DNA of 21,724 nt from JACCYI01 sp036389195 (lineage in GTDB: Bacteria; Actinomycetota; Thermoleophilia; Solirubrobacterales; Solirubrobacteraceae). The notes beneath the pieces are model-generated. The model worked only from the letters and a program-made list of their open reading frames with translations. It did not search any database and was not told where the DNA came from. Of the stretch, positions 1-7,247 are shown piece after piece (the stretch's first letter is position 1; the number at the start of each line of letters is the position of its first letter). The stretch lies in assembly GCA_036389195.1 (NCBI GenBank), contig DASVQH010000415.1:1-21724 (forward strand), given 5' to 3'. Both the position numbers and the translations under genes were made by a program.

Positions 1-516
1 CCCGACACGCTCGGCGGCGGCGTCGTCCTCGACCCCGCGCCGCCGCGCCACGGCCCGTCCAACGACGTGCTCGCGCGGCTGGAGCGCCTGCGGCGGGGAG
101 AGCCGGAGCCGCCGCCGCCGGCGGTGCCCGCCCCCGCCGCCGCCGCGCCCGCCGAGCCGGCCGCGGCGCCCGCGCTGTCGGCGCCCGCGCTCGCCGTCGA
201 GGCGGAGCTGCGCGAGGCCGGCCTGACCCCGCCGCTCGACGCCGACCTCGAGGCCGACGCCGAGCTCGCCGCCCTGCGCGGCGCCGGCCGGATCGGCCGC
301 CTCGGGCGCGGGATGCACGCCCACGCCGAGGCGCTCGCCGCCGCCGAGGCCGCCGTCGTGGCGCTGGTCGAGCGCGACGGCGAGGTGACGATCGCCTCGC
401 TGCGCGACGAGCTGGGCCTCTCGCGCAAGTTCGCGCAGGCCTACCTGGAGCACTGCGACGCCGCGCGCATCACGCTGCGCGTCGGCGACCGGCGGGTGCT
501 GCGCCGGCGCCGCTGA
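1..516 (+). CDS. selB: Selenocysteine-specific elongation factor SelB, C-terminal part (5' end outside window)
   Basis: SelB is the EF-Tu-like GTPase that carries Sec-tRNA to UGA codons marked by a SECIS hairpin. Only the last 171 residues are visible, and the frame is open from base 1. The first residues (DTLGGGVVLDPAPPRH) match the end of the SelB beta-barrel domain III, where DxxGGGxVLDPxPPRH is typical. Residues about 36-70 are an Ala/Pro-rich low-complexity stretch. Residues about 115-171 form a winged helix with the LSRKFAQAYLEHCD...VGDRRVLR pattern of the terminal SelB domain that contacts SECIS RNA. The usual family length is about 600 residues, so roughly 70% lies upstream. The stop abuts the stop of the opposite-strand gene. 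Identification is strong; the presence of other Sec genes nearby cannot be judged from here. Confidence 0.9.
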   Translation, partial: PDTLGGGVVLDPAPPRHGPSNDVLARLERLRRGEPEPPPPAVPAPAAAAPAEPAAAPALSAPALAVEAELREAGLTPPLDADLEADAELAALRGAGRIGRLGRGMHAHAEALAAAEAAVVALVERDGEVTIASLRDELGLSRKFAQAYLEHCDAARITLRVGDRRVLRRRR

Positions 517-1143
517 TCAGCCGATCGCGATCACGGTCGCGGCGATCTCGTGCGCGCCGCAGCGGCGCCCGGTGACGACCACGCGGTCGCCCCCCTCGAA
601 GTACGCCGTCCCGTGCCGCCGCCGCCCGGAGACCTCCGTGTCGCGATCGACGCGGATGTCGGTCTCCGCGCGCCCCTTGCGCATTAAGAAGCGCAGCCCG
701 AGCGCGGGCTGGAACGCCAGGTGCCCGGACCGGGTGATCGTCCGCCGGTGCCGGCAGCCCGCCCGCGGCTCGGTCCGGTAGACGGCGCGGTGCAGCGGGT
801 GGTCGGCCAGCTGGGGCAGGTAGCCCGGCGCGAGGTACGCCGCGTCGGCGTCGTCGCGCACGCCGAGCGCCACCGCGGGGGAGACGCCGCGCAGCCGCAC
901 CAGGTCGGCCGGCATGTCCGGCGGCGGCGGGTTGGTGCGCCGGCCGTCCGGCCCCGCGACGATCAGGTCGTCGCACCCGGGGAAGACCCCGCCGCGCAGC
1001 GCGCGCCCGTGCTCGAGGCCGTCCGCCCCGGTCACGGTGTAGAAGACCCCACGCCACTCGACCCCCGCGGCGCACGACGCGTCGGCGGTGGCGGGCAGCC
1101 ACAGGCCGGCGACGAGGAAGGGCAGGGCCAGGAGGCGGCGCAT
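517..1143 (-). CDS. Secreted hypothetical protein (208 aa), possible DUF5666-like C-terminus
   Basis: An exported protein of unknown function. The N-terminus has two Arg, a hydrophobic core and an Ala-Asp-Ala site, so signal peptidase I cleavage is likely after about residue 22, leaving a mature protein that starts SCAAG. Mature cysteines at about 24, 57 and 129 and near the C-terminus could form disulfides. The last 40 residues (DTEVSG..., GGDRVVVTGRRC, ATVIAIG) resemble the small beta-barrel repeat of DUF5666-type proteins; this is a pattern resemblance, not a search result. The ATG at 1143 is chosen because the signal peptide begins there. The gene is downstream of ferritin on the same strand with a 43-base gap that holds a perfect inverted repeat. 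Its stop touches the selB stop in a shared TGATCA. Confidence 0.75.
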   Translation of the reverse strand: MRRLLALPFLVAGLWLPATADASCAAGVEWRGVFYTVTGADGLEHGRALRGGVFPGCDDLIVAGPDGRRTNPPPPDMPADLVRLRGVSPAVALGVRDDADAAYLAPGYLPQLADHPLHRAVYRTEPRAGCRHRRTITRSGHLAFQPALGLRFLMRKGRAETDIRVDRDTEVSGRRRHGTAYFEGGDRVVVTGRRCGAHEIAATVIAIG

Positions 1144-1144
1144 A

Positions 1145-1163
1145 CGCTCAGGGTGCCTGAGCG
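1145..1163. terminator. Perfect 8-bp inverted repeat between ferritin and the secreted-protein gene
   Basis: CGCTCAGG (1145-1152), a GTG spacer and CCTGAGCG (1156-1163) form a perfect 8-bp stem with a 3-base loop. It lies 23 bases past the ferritin stop in the direction of ferritin transcription and 1 base before the ATG of the secreted-protein gene. It could be a ferritin terminator hairpin, though no T-tract follows. It could also be an operator or a hairpin over the start codon of the downstream gene. The pairing is seen directly; the role is inferred. Confidence 0.45.
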
Positions 1164-1186
1164 AACGCGCCGATGCAACCGGGCGG

Positions 1187-1714
1187 TCAGGCGTCGGCGG
1201 GCGCCGGCGCGGTGGGGTCCTCGCCCTCGCCGCCGCTGTGCTCGCGCAGGATGTACTCCTCGATGTCCATCACGTCGTCGCGCGAGCGCTCGGCGACCCG
1301 CAGCAGGTCGCTCATCGTGGCGACCTCCTCGACCTGCTCCTTGATGAACCACTGCATGAACTGCTCGCTCGTGTAGTCGTTCTCCTGCCGTGCGCGGCCG
1401 GCGAGCGCGTTGATCTGCTCGGTGACGCGCTTCTCCTGCGCGAGCGCGAGGGCGATCGGCTCGACGACGTCGGCGAACGCGACCTGAGGCGCGGCGACGC
1501 CGGGGACGACGACGTCGGCGTCGGCGTCGAGCAGGTAGCGGACCATCATCATCGCGTGCTCGCGCTCCTCGAGCGCCTGGCGGTAGAAGAAGCGCGCGAG
1601 CTCGGGCAGCGTCTCGGCGTCGTAGTGCACGGCGCAGGCGACGTACTGCTGATGCGCGGCGAACTCGTTGGCGATCTGCTGGTTGATCTGGTCGACGACG
1701 GCGGGAGCGGCCAT
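1187..1714 (-). CDS. ftn: Non-heme bacterial ferritin (FtnA type)
   Basis: A 175-residue iron-storage protein expected to assemble into a 24-mer cage that oxidises Fe(II) and stores ferric mineral in the cytoplasm. All ferroxidase ligands of the E. coli FtnA pattern are at the same numbers: E17 (NEFAAHQQY), E50 and H53 (EEREHA), E94 (AQEKRV), and Q127 and E130 (EQVEEV). There is no internal Met positioned as in heme-binding bacterioferritin, so the non-heme type is preferred. The last 15 residues are an acidic/Pro-Ala tail (EGEDPTAPAPADA). The ATG at 1714 is preceded by TAGGAT with 6 bases between, which suggests a leaderless transcript. It is divergent from the 64-aa gene. Confidence 0.95.
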   Translation of the reverse strand: MAAPAVVDQINQQIANEFAAHQQYVACAVHYDAETLPELARFFYRQALEEREHAMMMVRYLLDADADVVVPGVAAPQVAFADVVEPIALALAQEKRVTEQINALAGRARQENDYTSEQFMQWFIKEQVEEVATMSDLLRVAERSRDDVMDIEEYILREHSGGEGEDPTAPAPADA

Positions 1715-1720
1715 GCGGCC

Positions 1721-1726
1721 ATCCTA
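1721..1726 (-). promoter_or_regulatory. -10 element of ferritin gene (leaderless type)
   Basis: TAGGAT on the minus strand ends 6 bases before the ferritin ATG. This is the spacing expected when transcription starts at the start codon, as is common in actinobacteria. No clear -35 is visible. It overlaps a CCTAGG palindrome (1723-1728) in the 44-base divergent region. Confidence 0.55.
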
Positions 1727-1734
1727 GGCGGTGG

Positions 1735-1740
1735 TAGCGT
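1735..1740 (+). promoter_or_regulatory. Possible -10 element of the 64-aa Cys-rich protein gene
   Basis: TAGCGT lies 18 bases before the ATG at 1759. It would give a leader of roughly 10 bases with no Shine-Dalgarno. It sits back to back with the ferritin -10. Assignment is weak, because only the TAnnnT pattern supports it. Confidence 0.3.
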
Positions 1741-1758
1741 GGCTCCGCGGACCGCCTC

Positions 1759-1953
1759 ATGGCCAAGAAGCTCAAGCCCGGCAAGCCGTTCAAGACGAAG
1801 AAGCGCTGCTGCAAGGACAAGCCGCGGTGCAAGCGCTGCCCGGTGGTCTGCAAGCGGCTGATGAAGCAGGGCGTCGCCGAGCGGCTCGACGACGGCCGCT
1901 ACGTGCTGGTCGTGCACCTCTCCAAGAAGGTTCACAAAGCGGCTCGCGTCTGA
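1759..1953 (+). CDS. Small basic cysteine-rich protein (64 aa), function unknown
   Basis: A strongly basic protein beginning MAKKLKPGKPFKTKKRCCK. Five cysteines (C17, C18, C24, C27, C31) sit in the first half, and the CCKxKPRCKRCPVVC pattern contains a CxxC that could bind zinc or another metal. The second half (GVAERLDDGRYVLVVHLSKK) looks like a short beta hairpin. Very similar short proteins are, to my knowledge, widely conserved and uncharacterised in actinobacteria. The charge suggests nucleic-acid or ribosome contact, but that is inference. The ATG at 1759 is the only good start before the Lys-rich segment. It is divergent from ferritin and 22 bases upstream of the UDP-xylose synthase gene. 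Confidence 0.75.
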   Translation: MAKKLKPGKPFKTKKRCCKDKPRCKRCPVVCKRLMKQGVAERLDDGRYVLVVHLSKKVHKAARV

Positions 1954-1962
1954 CCCCGCCGC

Positions 1963-1968
1963 TATCCT
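1963..1968 (+). promoter_or_regulatory. -10 element of UDP-glucuronate decarboxylase gene (leaderless type)
   Basis: TATCCT ends 7 bases before the ATG at 1976, with no Shine-Dalgarno between them. This fits a leaderless transcript starting at or next to the A of the ATG. No convincing -35 was found. Confidence 0.55.
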
Positions 1969-1975
1969 GCGCGCT

Positions 1976-2926
<951 letters not shown>

Positions 2927-2941
2927 GTCCTGCAAGAGGAC
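2927..2941 (+). other. Short inverted repeat immediately after uxs
   Basis: GTCCT (2927-2931), a GCAAG loop and AGGAC (2937-2941) form a 5-bp hairpin starting on the base after the uxs stop. It is too short to be a convincing terminator, but it lies where an attenuator would. The rest of the 83-base gap holds only the possible -10 described next. Confidence 0.25.
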
Positions 2942-2966
2942 GTGCTCGCGCGCGAGGAAAGGGCGA

Positions 2967-2972
2967 TACCTT
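2967..2972 (+). promoter_or_regulatory. Possible -10 element upstream of the sugar-phosphate transferase
   Basis: TACCTT in the uxs/transferase gap would place a start near 2979, leaving a leader of about 20-30 bases. No good -35 or Shine-Dalgarno is visible. Read-through from uxs is equally possible. Confidence 0.3.
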
Positions 2973-3009
2973 CGTCGGCGCCGCGCGTTGGGGCTGGGTG
3001 ATCCGTCCA

Positions 3010-4524
3010 ATGGCGAACAGCACGACCGAGATCCGCGAGACGACCGCAGCCACCCCGGCGGGCCTGCGGCTGCCGGCCCAGGACGTCCGGCGCAAGCGTC
3101 CGCCGGCGCTGTCGTTCCTGCTACGGATGGAGACGCTGCGGCGCGCGCTGCGCTTCGCGTCGCTGCTGGCCACCGACTTCTTCGGGCTCTTCGCCGCCCT
3201 CATCACCGCCCTGATGCTCAAGGCGATCGTCCAGGGGCGGCCGGACGCCTGGGCCGCCTCCTACGACGAGGCGATGGACACGATCGCCTTCGCCTACCTG
3301 ATCACCGCGCTGCTGTTCGCGCGCTCGGGCCTCTACGCCGACCGCGCCCAGCGCCCCGGCCTGCCGAAGATCGTCTCCTCGCTGTTCCAGACCACCGTCG
3401 TCGCGTTCCTCTACGCGCTCGTCAACGGCGGCAACTACTCCAGCTACTACGTCTTCTACGGGACGCTGGTCTTCGCGATCCTCTTCGTCGGGACCTTCCG
3501 GTGGCTGTACGAGTGGGTCAGCGGCGTGCTGCTGCGCGCGGCCGGCTACCGGCGCCGCGCGGTGCTGGTCGGCTCGGGCAAGCACATCGAGGACGTCGCG
3601 CACGCGCTGGCCGACGAGGTCCACGCGCCGGTCGAGATGCTCGGCTTCATCTCGCTGACGCCGCGGCCCGACAACGGCCTGCGCTCGCTGGGCGCGATCG
3701 AGAACCTCGGTGAGGTGCTCGAGGGCCACCGCGTGCAGGAGGTCATCATCGCCGACCCGGAGTTCCCGCAGGAGCAGGCGGTCGAGCTGGTCGACCAGTG
3801 CCATCGCCGCGGGGTCACCGTGCGGGTCGCGCCCTCGACGATGGAGATCCTCTTCCACCGGGCGGAGTTCGTGCCCGGCGCGTCGGTGCCGCTGTTCGAG
3901 CTGCGCCCGCCGGTGTTCGACGGCTTCGACTACGCGCTGAAGCGCTCCTTCGACTTCTTCGGCGCGCTGGTCCTGCTGGTGCTGCTGAGCCCGCTGATGG
4001 CGCTGATCGCCGTGGCGGTCTGGATCACCTCGCGCGGCCCGGTGCTCTACCGGTCCTGGCGGCCGGGGATCGGCGGCGAGCCCTTCGCGTGCTTCAAGTT
4101 CCGCACGATGCGCACGGACGCCGACCAGCTCCAGGCGGACCTCGAGTCCTTGAACGAGGCGTCCGGCGCGCTGTTCAAGATCCGCCAGGACCCGCGCATG
4201 ACGCCGATCGGCCGGTTCCTGCGCCGCTACTCGCTCGACGAGCTGCCGCAGCTGTTCAACGTGGTGCTCGGGCAGATGTCGCTCGTCGGCCCCCGCCCGC
4301 TGCCCCAGCGCGACTTCGACCAGCTCGAGGACTGGCACAAGAAGCGCTACCTCGTGCTGCCCGGCGTCACCGGCCTGTGGCAGGTCTCCGGCCGCTCCGA
4401 GCTCGACTTCGACGACCTCGTCCGGCTCGACTTCCTGTACCTGGAGCGGTGGTCGATCGGCCTCGACCTGACGATCCTCATGAAGACCGTCCCCGCCGTG
4501 CTGATGCGGCGGGGGGCGTTCTAG
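3010..4524 (+). CDS. Polyprenyl-phosphate sugar-1-phosphate transferase (WbaP/CpsE-type initiating enzyme)
   Basis: A 504-residue membrane enzyme that moves a sugar-1-phosphate from a nucleotide sugar to undecaprenyl phosphate, the first step of surface-polysaccharide synthesis. After a short polar N-terminus there are about four transmembrane helices (residues about 38-180), then a Rossmann-like CoA_binding_3 region starting RRRAVLVGSG near residue 180. The catalytic PHPT domain starts at about residue 308 with KRSFDFFGALVLL, a membrane re-entrant helix. Motifs follow: FKFRTM (362-367), the Asp-Glu dyad in LDELPQ (D410, E411) and VGPRP (426-430). The full-length form distinguishes it from short PglC-type enzymes. 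ATG 3010 is preferred; an in-frame GTG at 2998 would add four residues. The transferred sugar cannot be read from sequence. Confidence 0.9.
   Translation: MANSTTEIRETTAATPAGLRLPAQDVRRKRPPALSFLLRMETLRRALRFASLLATDFFGLFAALITALMLKAIVQGRPDAWAASYDEAMDTIAFAYLITALLFARSGLYADRAQRPGLPKIVSSLFQTTVVAFLYALVNGGNYSSYYVFYGTLVFAILFVGTFRWLYEWVSGVLLRAAGYRRRAVLVGSGKHIEDVAHALADEVHAPVEMLGFISLTPRPDNGLRSLGAIENLGEVLEGHRVQEVIIADPEFPQEQAVELVDQCHRRGVTVRVAPSTMEILFHRAEFVPGASVPLFELRPPVFDGFDYALKRSFDFFGALVLLVLLSPLMALIAVAVWITSRGPVLYRSWRPGIGGEPFACFKFRTMRTDADQLQADLESLNEASGALFKIRQDPRMTPIGRFLRRYSLDELPQLFNVVLGQMSLVGPRPLPQRDFDQLEDWHKKRYLVLPGVTGLWQVSGRSELDFDDLVRLDFLYLERWSIGLDLTILMKTVPAVLMRRGAF
4491..4514. terminator. GC hairpin at the tail-to-tail junction of the sugar transferase and the 166-aa gene
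   Basis: CCCCGCCG (4491-4498) and CGGCGGGG (4507-4514) form a perfect 8-bp stem with an 8-base loop, ending 10 bases before the transferase stop. The two convergent genes are only 4 bases apart, so any terminator must lie within coding sequence. There is no T-tract, and at this base composition chance pairing is possible. Confidence 0.3.
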
Positions 4525-4528
4525 GCGG

Positions 4529-5029
4529 TCAGGGCTCGATCTCCCAGCCGAAGTGCTCGCGGAAGGTCGCGAAGCACGGCGGACACAGCCAGCGGTCGTC
4601 GAGCGTCGCGTAGCCCTCGACGTGGACCTCCGGCCGGCGCGCGATCTCGTCGGGGACCTCCGTGACGTCGAGGAAGGTCGCCCAGCAGAGCTGGCAGTGC
4701 TCGTGGTCCCACTCCTCGCTCGGCTGCCGGTATGAGCGCCGCTGCCAGCGCAGGCCCCGGAGCGCGTCGGCGCGGCCGGAGATGCGCCAGTCGCGCTCGC
4801 TCAGCGGGAAGTCGCTCGCCGGCCCGCGGGTGTCGACGCCCAGGACCCCCGGCACCGTCGCGAGGATCGGGAGGACGCTGGAGTCGGCGACCCCTCTGTG
4901 GATCTCGACCGCGCCGTCCCGGGCGATCGAGACCTGGCGGAAGCCACGCGCCGCGAACTCCTCGCCCGGGCGCTCTCGTTCGCCGCCGTAGCCGGCGGGA
5001 TCCAGCCGGATCGCGATCACCTGGTCCAC
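4529..5029 (-). CDS. Hypothetical protein with a C-terminal double-CxxC zinc-ribbon-like domain (166 aa)
   Basis: Function unknown. Residues 1-100 form a domain I do not recognise, ending in an Arg/Trp-rich stretch. Residues 107-166 carry a probable four-cysteine metal site, C112-x2-C115 (HEHCQLCW) and C149-x2-C152 (WLCPPCF), with the spaced aromatic pattern EGY...RWLCPPCFxxF. I recall this cysteine arrangement from short uncharacterised bacterial proteins but cannot assign a family. The GTG at 5029 is chosen because TACGCT ends exactly 6 bases upstream. Another GTG at 5056 and an ATG at 5074 are in frame but overlap or crowd the upstream gene stop at 5050. It runs against the polysaccharide genes. 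Confidence 0.65.
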   Translation of the reverse strand: MDQVIAIRLDPAGYGGERERPGEEFAARGFRQVSIARDGAVEIHRGVADSSVLPILATVPGVLGVDTRGPASDFPLSERDWRISGRADALRGLRWQRRSYRQPSEEWDHEHCQLCWATFLDVTEVPDEIARRPEVHVEGYATLDDRWLCPPCFATFREHFGWEIEP

Positions 5030-5035
5030 AGGTCG

Positions 5036-5041
5036 AGCGTA
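5036..5041 (-). promoter_or_regulatory. -10 element of the 166-aa protein gene (leaderless type), decides the start
   Basis: TACGCT on the minus strand is followed by 6 bases and then the GTG at 5029. It falls inside the 20-base gap after the upstream membrane-protein gene, which supports independent transcription and the short start. Confidence 0.5.
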
Positions 5042-5049
5042 GTGAACGA

Positions 5050-6300
5050 TCAGCACTGCTCGCGCAGCTCCCATCGCGGCGCGGTGCGGATGAGGCGGCC
5101 ACGCGTGGCGGACGGCTCGAGCGGCCCCCCGCCGTACGGCCGGGCGCGCAGGATGGTGGTGGGGCCTGCCTGGACGCGCGTCGCCACGCGCGGGATCGGG
5201 ATCCGCAGCCGCCAGGCGACCGCGGTCCGCTGCGGGACGCTGGTGACGACCGCGCCGCACGGCTTGGCGTGCAGCGCGTCGAGTCCCTGGCGTGTGGCGG
5301 CGCGAGCGCCGATCTCGCGCGTCTGGTCGCGCAGGTCGCCGAGCGTGGTCACCGCCACGGCGACGACGAGCAGCGCCGCCAGCGGCGCCCGTGCGGCGCC
5401 CGCGGCGGCCAGCGCCGCGCCGAGCGCGGCCGCCGGGACGAGGTAGCGAGGGTTGCCGGCGTAGCCGGCCTGGGTCATCACGGCGACGATCAGGACGTAG
5501 CCGAGCGCGCAGGCGGCGAGCGCGCGGGCGCGGCGGTCGCGCAGGGCGAGGACGACGGCGATCGCCGCGGGAACCGTCAGCAGCTGGGCGGCGTCGCCGA
5601 GCACGGCGAGGAAGGGGACGTCGGCCAGCGCGGCGCTGCCCTCGCTCGGCGTCCCCTGCGCGGCGCTCGACGCTCCGCCGCCGCCCAGCGCGCCCGGGAC
5701 GAACCACAGGAGCGGGACGGCGAGGAACGCGGCGGCGACCGGCGCGCGAGCCGCGCGGTCGCGAAGGAGCCAGAGCCCGTAGAGGCCGAGGAACGGCCAC
5801 ACCTCCGGGCGGATCAGCGCGCCGGCCAGCAGCGCGGCGAGCGCGAGGCGACGACGGCCGTCGAGGTGCGCCACGGCCGCCCACAGCACCGCCGCCGCGA
5901 GCAGCCCCTCCGAGTTGCCCAGCGCGGCGTTGAACCACCACCACGGGCTCAGGGCGAGGACGAGCGCCGCCGCGACGGCCGCGGCGAGGCGGGCGGTGCG
6001 CCCCGGCGCGGCGAGCCGGGCCGCGAGCGCCGCCGCTCCCGCCAGCGCCAGCAGCGCCCCCGTCCGCGCGACGATCGCCCACACCGCCGGCGCCGCGCTC
6101 CCGAACGCCGAGAGCGGCAGCGTGAAGAGCACGGGCAGCGGCTTCCACGAGGGGCCGGCGCTGGTGTCGAGCGTGCCGTGCGCGATCTCGCGCCCCCACA
6201 CGAGCCAGGCGTACGGATCGAACGCCAGCGCCCACGGCGCGAGGAGCGAGAGGGCGGCGACGACCACGCACGCCGCGGGGAGGAGGACCGGGCGCCGCAC
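5050..6300 (-). CDS. GT-C-like multi-pass membrane protein (putative lipid-linked-sugar glycosyltransferase)
   Basis: A 416-residue integral membrane protein with about ten hydrophobic helices. The first helix ends in AFDPYAWLVWGREIAHGTLD, with an acidic residue (D28) in the first outside loop as in GT-C enzymes such as the PMT/ArnT and mannosyltransferase groups. That loop continues with SAGPSWKPLPVLF. A conserved-looking WWWFNAALGNSEG follows near residue 120. The C-terminal 90 residues are mostly soluble. GT-C enzymes use polyprenyl-phosphate sugars on the outer membrane face, so this could add a side sugar to the exported glycan; that is inferred from fold resemblance and neighbours. It starts with GTG at 6300, 24 bases from the divergent GT2 gene. 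An alternative is an uncharacterised membrane protein with no transferase activity. Confidence 0.7.
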   Translation of the reverse strand: MRRPVLLPAACVVVAALSLLAPWALAFDPYAWLVWGREIAHGTLDTSAGPSWKPLPVLFTLPLSAFGSAAPAVWAIVARTGALLALAGAAALAARLAAPGRTARLAAAVAAALVLALSPWWWFNAALGNSEGLLAAAVLWAAVAHLDGRRRLALAALLAGALIRPEVWPFLGLYGLWLLRDRAARAPVAAAFLAVPLLWFVPGALGGGGASSAAQGTPSEGSAALADVPFLAVLGDAAQLLTVPAAIAVVLALRDRRARALAACALGYVLIVAVMTQAGYAGNPRYLVPAAALGAALAAAGAARAPLAALLVVAVAVTTLGDLRDQTREIGARAATRQGLDALHAKPCGAVVTSVPQRTAVAWRLRIPIPRVATRVQAGPTTILRARPYGGGPLEPSATRGRLIRTAPRWELREQC

Positions 6301-6307
6301 GGGGTGG

Positions 6308-6314
6308 GATCATC
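6308..6314. promoter_or_regulatory. Overlapping face-to-face -10 elements in a 24-base divergent gap
   Basis: On the minus strand TGC-GATGAT (an extended -10; hexamer 6309-6314) lies 8 bases before the GTG at 6300. On the plus strand GATCAT (6308-6313) lies 11 bases before the ATG at 6325. The two hexamers overlap almost completely. With only 24 bases between the genes, a shared bidirectional promoter is the simplest arrangement. Both deviate from TAnnnT at position 1. Confidence 0.35.
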
Positions 6315-6324
6315 GCAAGCACGT

Positions 6325-7239
6325 ATGGCCGCCGTCTCCGTCGTCGTCCCCGCCCACGGGCGCCCCGAGCGCCTCCAGGCGCTGCTGCGCGCCCTGCGCG
6401 AGCAGGGCGCCGACGAGCTGATCGTCGTCCTCGACGGCGCCGACCGCACGCTCGAGCGGATCCTGGCCACCGAGCGGCGCGGGCTGCCGCTGCGCGTCCA
6501 GCGCCACCCCGAGCCGCGCGGGCCGGCCGCTGCGCGCAACACCGGGTGGCGCGCCGCGCGCCACCCGCTGATCGCGTTCACCGACGACGACTGCGAGCCC
6601 GCACCCGGGTGGCTCGCGGCGCTGCGCGAGGCGGCGTCGCCGGACGCGGTGGTGCAGGGCCGCGTCGTCCCGCACCCGCAGGAGCGCGAGAAGCTCGGCC
6701 CGTTCGCCCGCACGCTGGTGGTCGAGGCGGCGGGGCCGTGGTTCCAGACGGCCAACATCCGCTACCCGCGCGCGCTGCTGGAGCAGCTCGGCGGCTTCGA
6801 CGAGGGCTATCGGCATCCGGCCGGCGAGGACACCGACCTCGGCTGGCGCGCGTACGAGGCCGGGGCGCCGGTGGCCTTCGCGCCCGACGCTGTGGTCTGG
6901 CACGCCGTGCACCCACTCGGCGTCCGCGGCTGCATCCGCGGCGCCGCGCGCTGGGCGAGCGCGGTGGGGGTCGTGCGGCGCCACCCGGGGATCCGCGCCC
7001 ACCTGCCGCGCCGGATCTTCTGGAAGCCCTCCCACGAGCGGCTCGTCCTCGCCGCGGCCGGGCTGGCGCTGGCGCGCCCGACCCGCGGCGCGGCCCTCCT
7101 CGCCGTCCTGCCGTACCTGCTGCTGCGCGTCGGCGGGCCCGCGTCCTGGCCGGCGGTGCCGGGGCACCTCGCGGTCGACGCCGCCGAGGTCGCGGCGATG
7201 GTCCGCGGCTCGGTGAAGGCCCGCACGGTCGTGCTGTAG
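6325..7239 (+). CDS. Family 2 glycosyltransferase
   Basis: A 304-residue GT-A-fold transferase, probably adding a sugar to a lipid-linked intermediate at the cytoplasmic membrane face. It opens with the GT2 strand MAAVSVVVPAHGRPERL. The metal/nucleotide site is T86-D87-D88-D89 (FTDDDCEP). GPAAARNTGWR about 18 residues earlier is the usual GT2 'ARN' helix. The acceptor-side motif is GGFDEGY followed by GEDTDLGWR, with E168-D169 as the likely catalytic acidic pair. The last 70 residues include a hydrophobic segment that may anchor it to the membrane. It is followed after 8 bases by the ABC permease. Donor and acceptor cannot be predicted. Confidence 0.88.
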   Translation: MAAVSVVVPAHGRPERLQALLRALREQGADELIVVLDGADRTLERILATERRGLPLRVQRHPEPRGPAAARNTGWRAARHPLIAFTDDDCEPAPGWLAALREAASPDAVVQGRVVPHPQEREKLGPFARTLVVEAAGPWFQTANIRYPRALLEQLGGFDEGYRHPAGEDTDLGWRAYEAGAPVAFAPDAVVWHAVHPLGVRGCIRGAARWASAVGVVRRHPGIRAHLPRRIFWKPSHERLVLAAAGLALARPTRGAALLAVLPYLLLRVGGPASWPAVPGHLAVDAAEVAAMVRGSVKARTVVL

Positions 7240-7247
7240 GACCCGCG

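Noticed and set aside
106..210. Ala/Pro-rich GC repeat in selB as a possible repeat element
   Set aside because: It is codon-level low complexity inside a conserved gene, without regular period.
1187..1714. Bacterioferritin (heme-binding) identity for the ferritin
   Set aside because: The ligand set matches FtnA (including Q127/E130) and no Met is placed for inter-subunit heme as in Bfr.
5075..6322. An upstream extension of the 166-aa zinc-ribbon protein to about 597 residues
   Set aside because: The extension is an out-of-frame reading of the GT-C-like membrane gene and is Arg-rich without hydrophobic or domain pattern.
4732..6324. An upstream extension of the GT2 glycosyltransferase
   Set aside because: It is antisense to the membrane gene at 5050-6300. 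The GT2 fold begins exactly at MAAVSVVVPAHGR.
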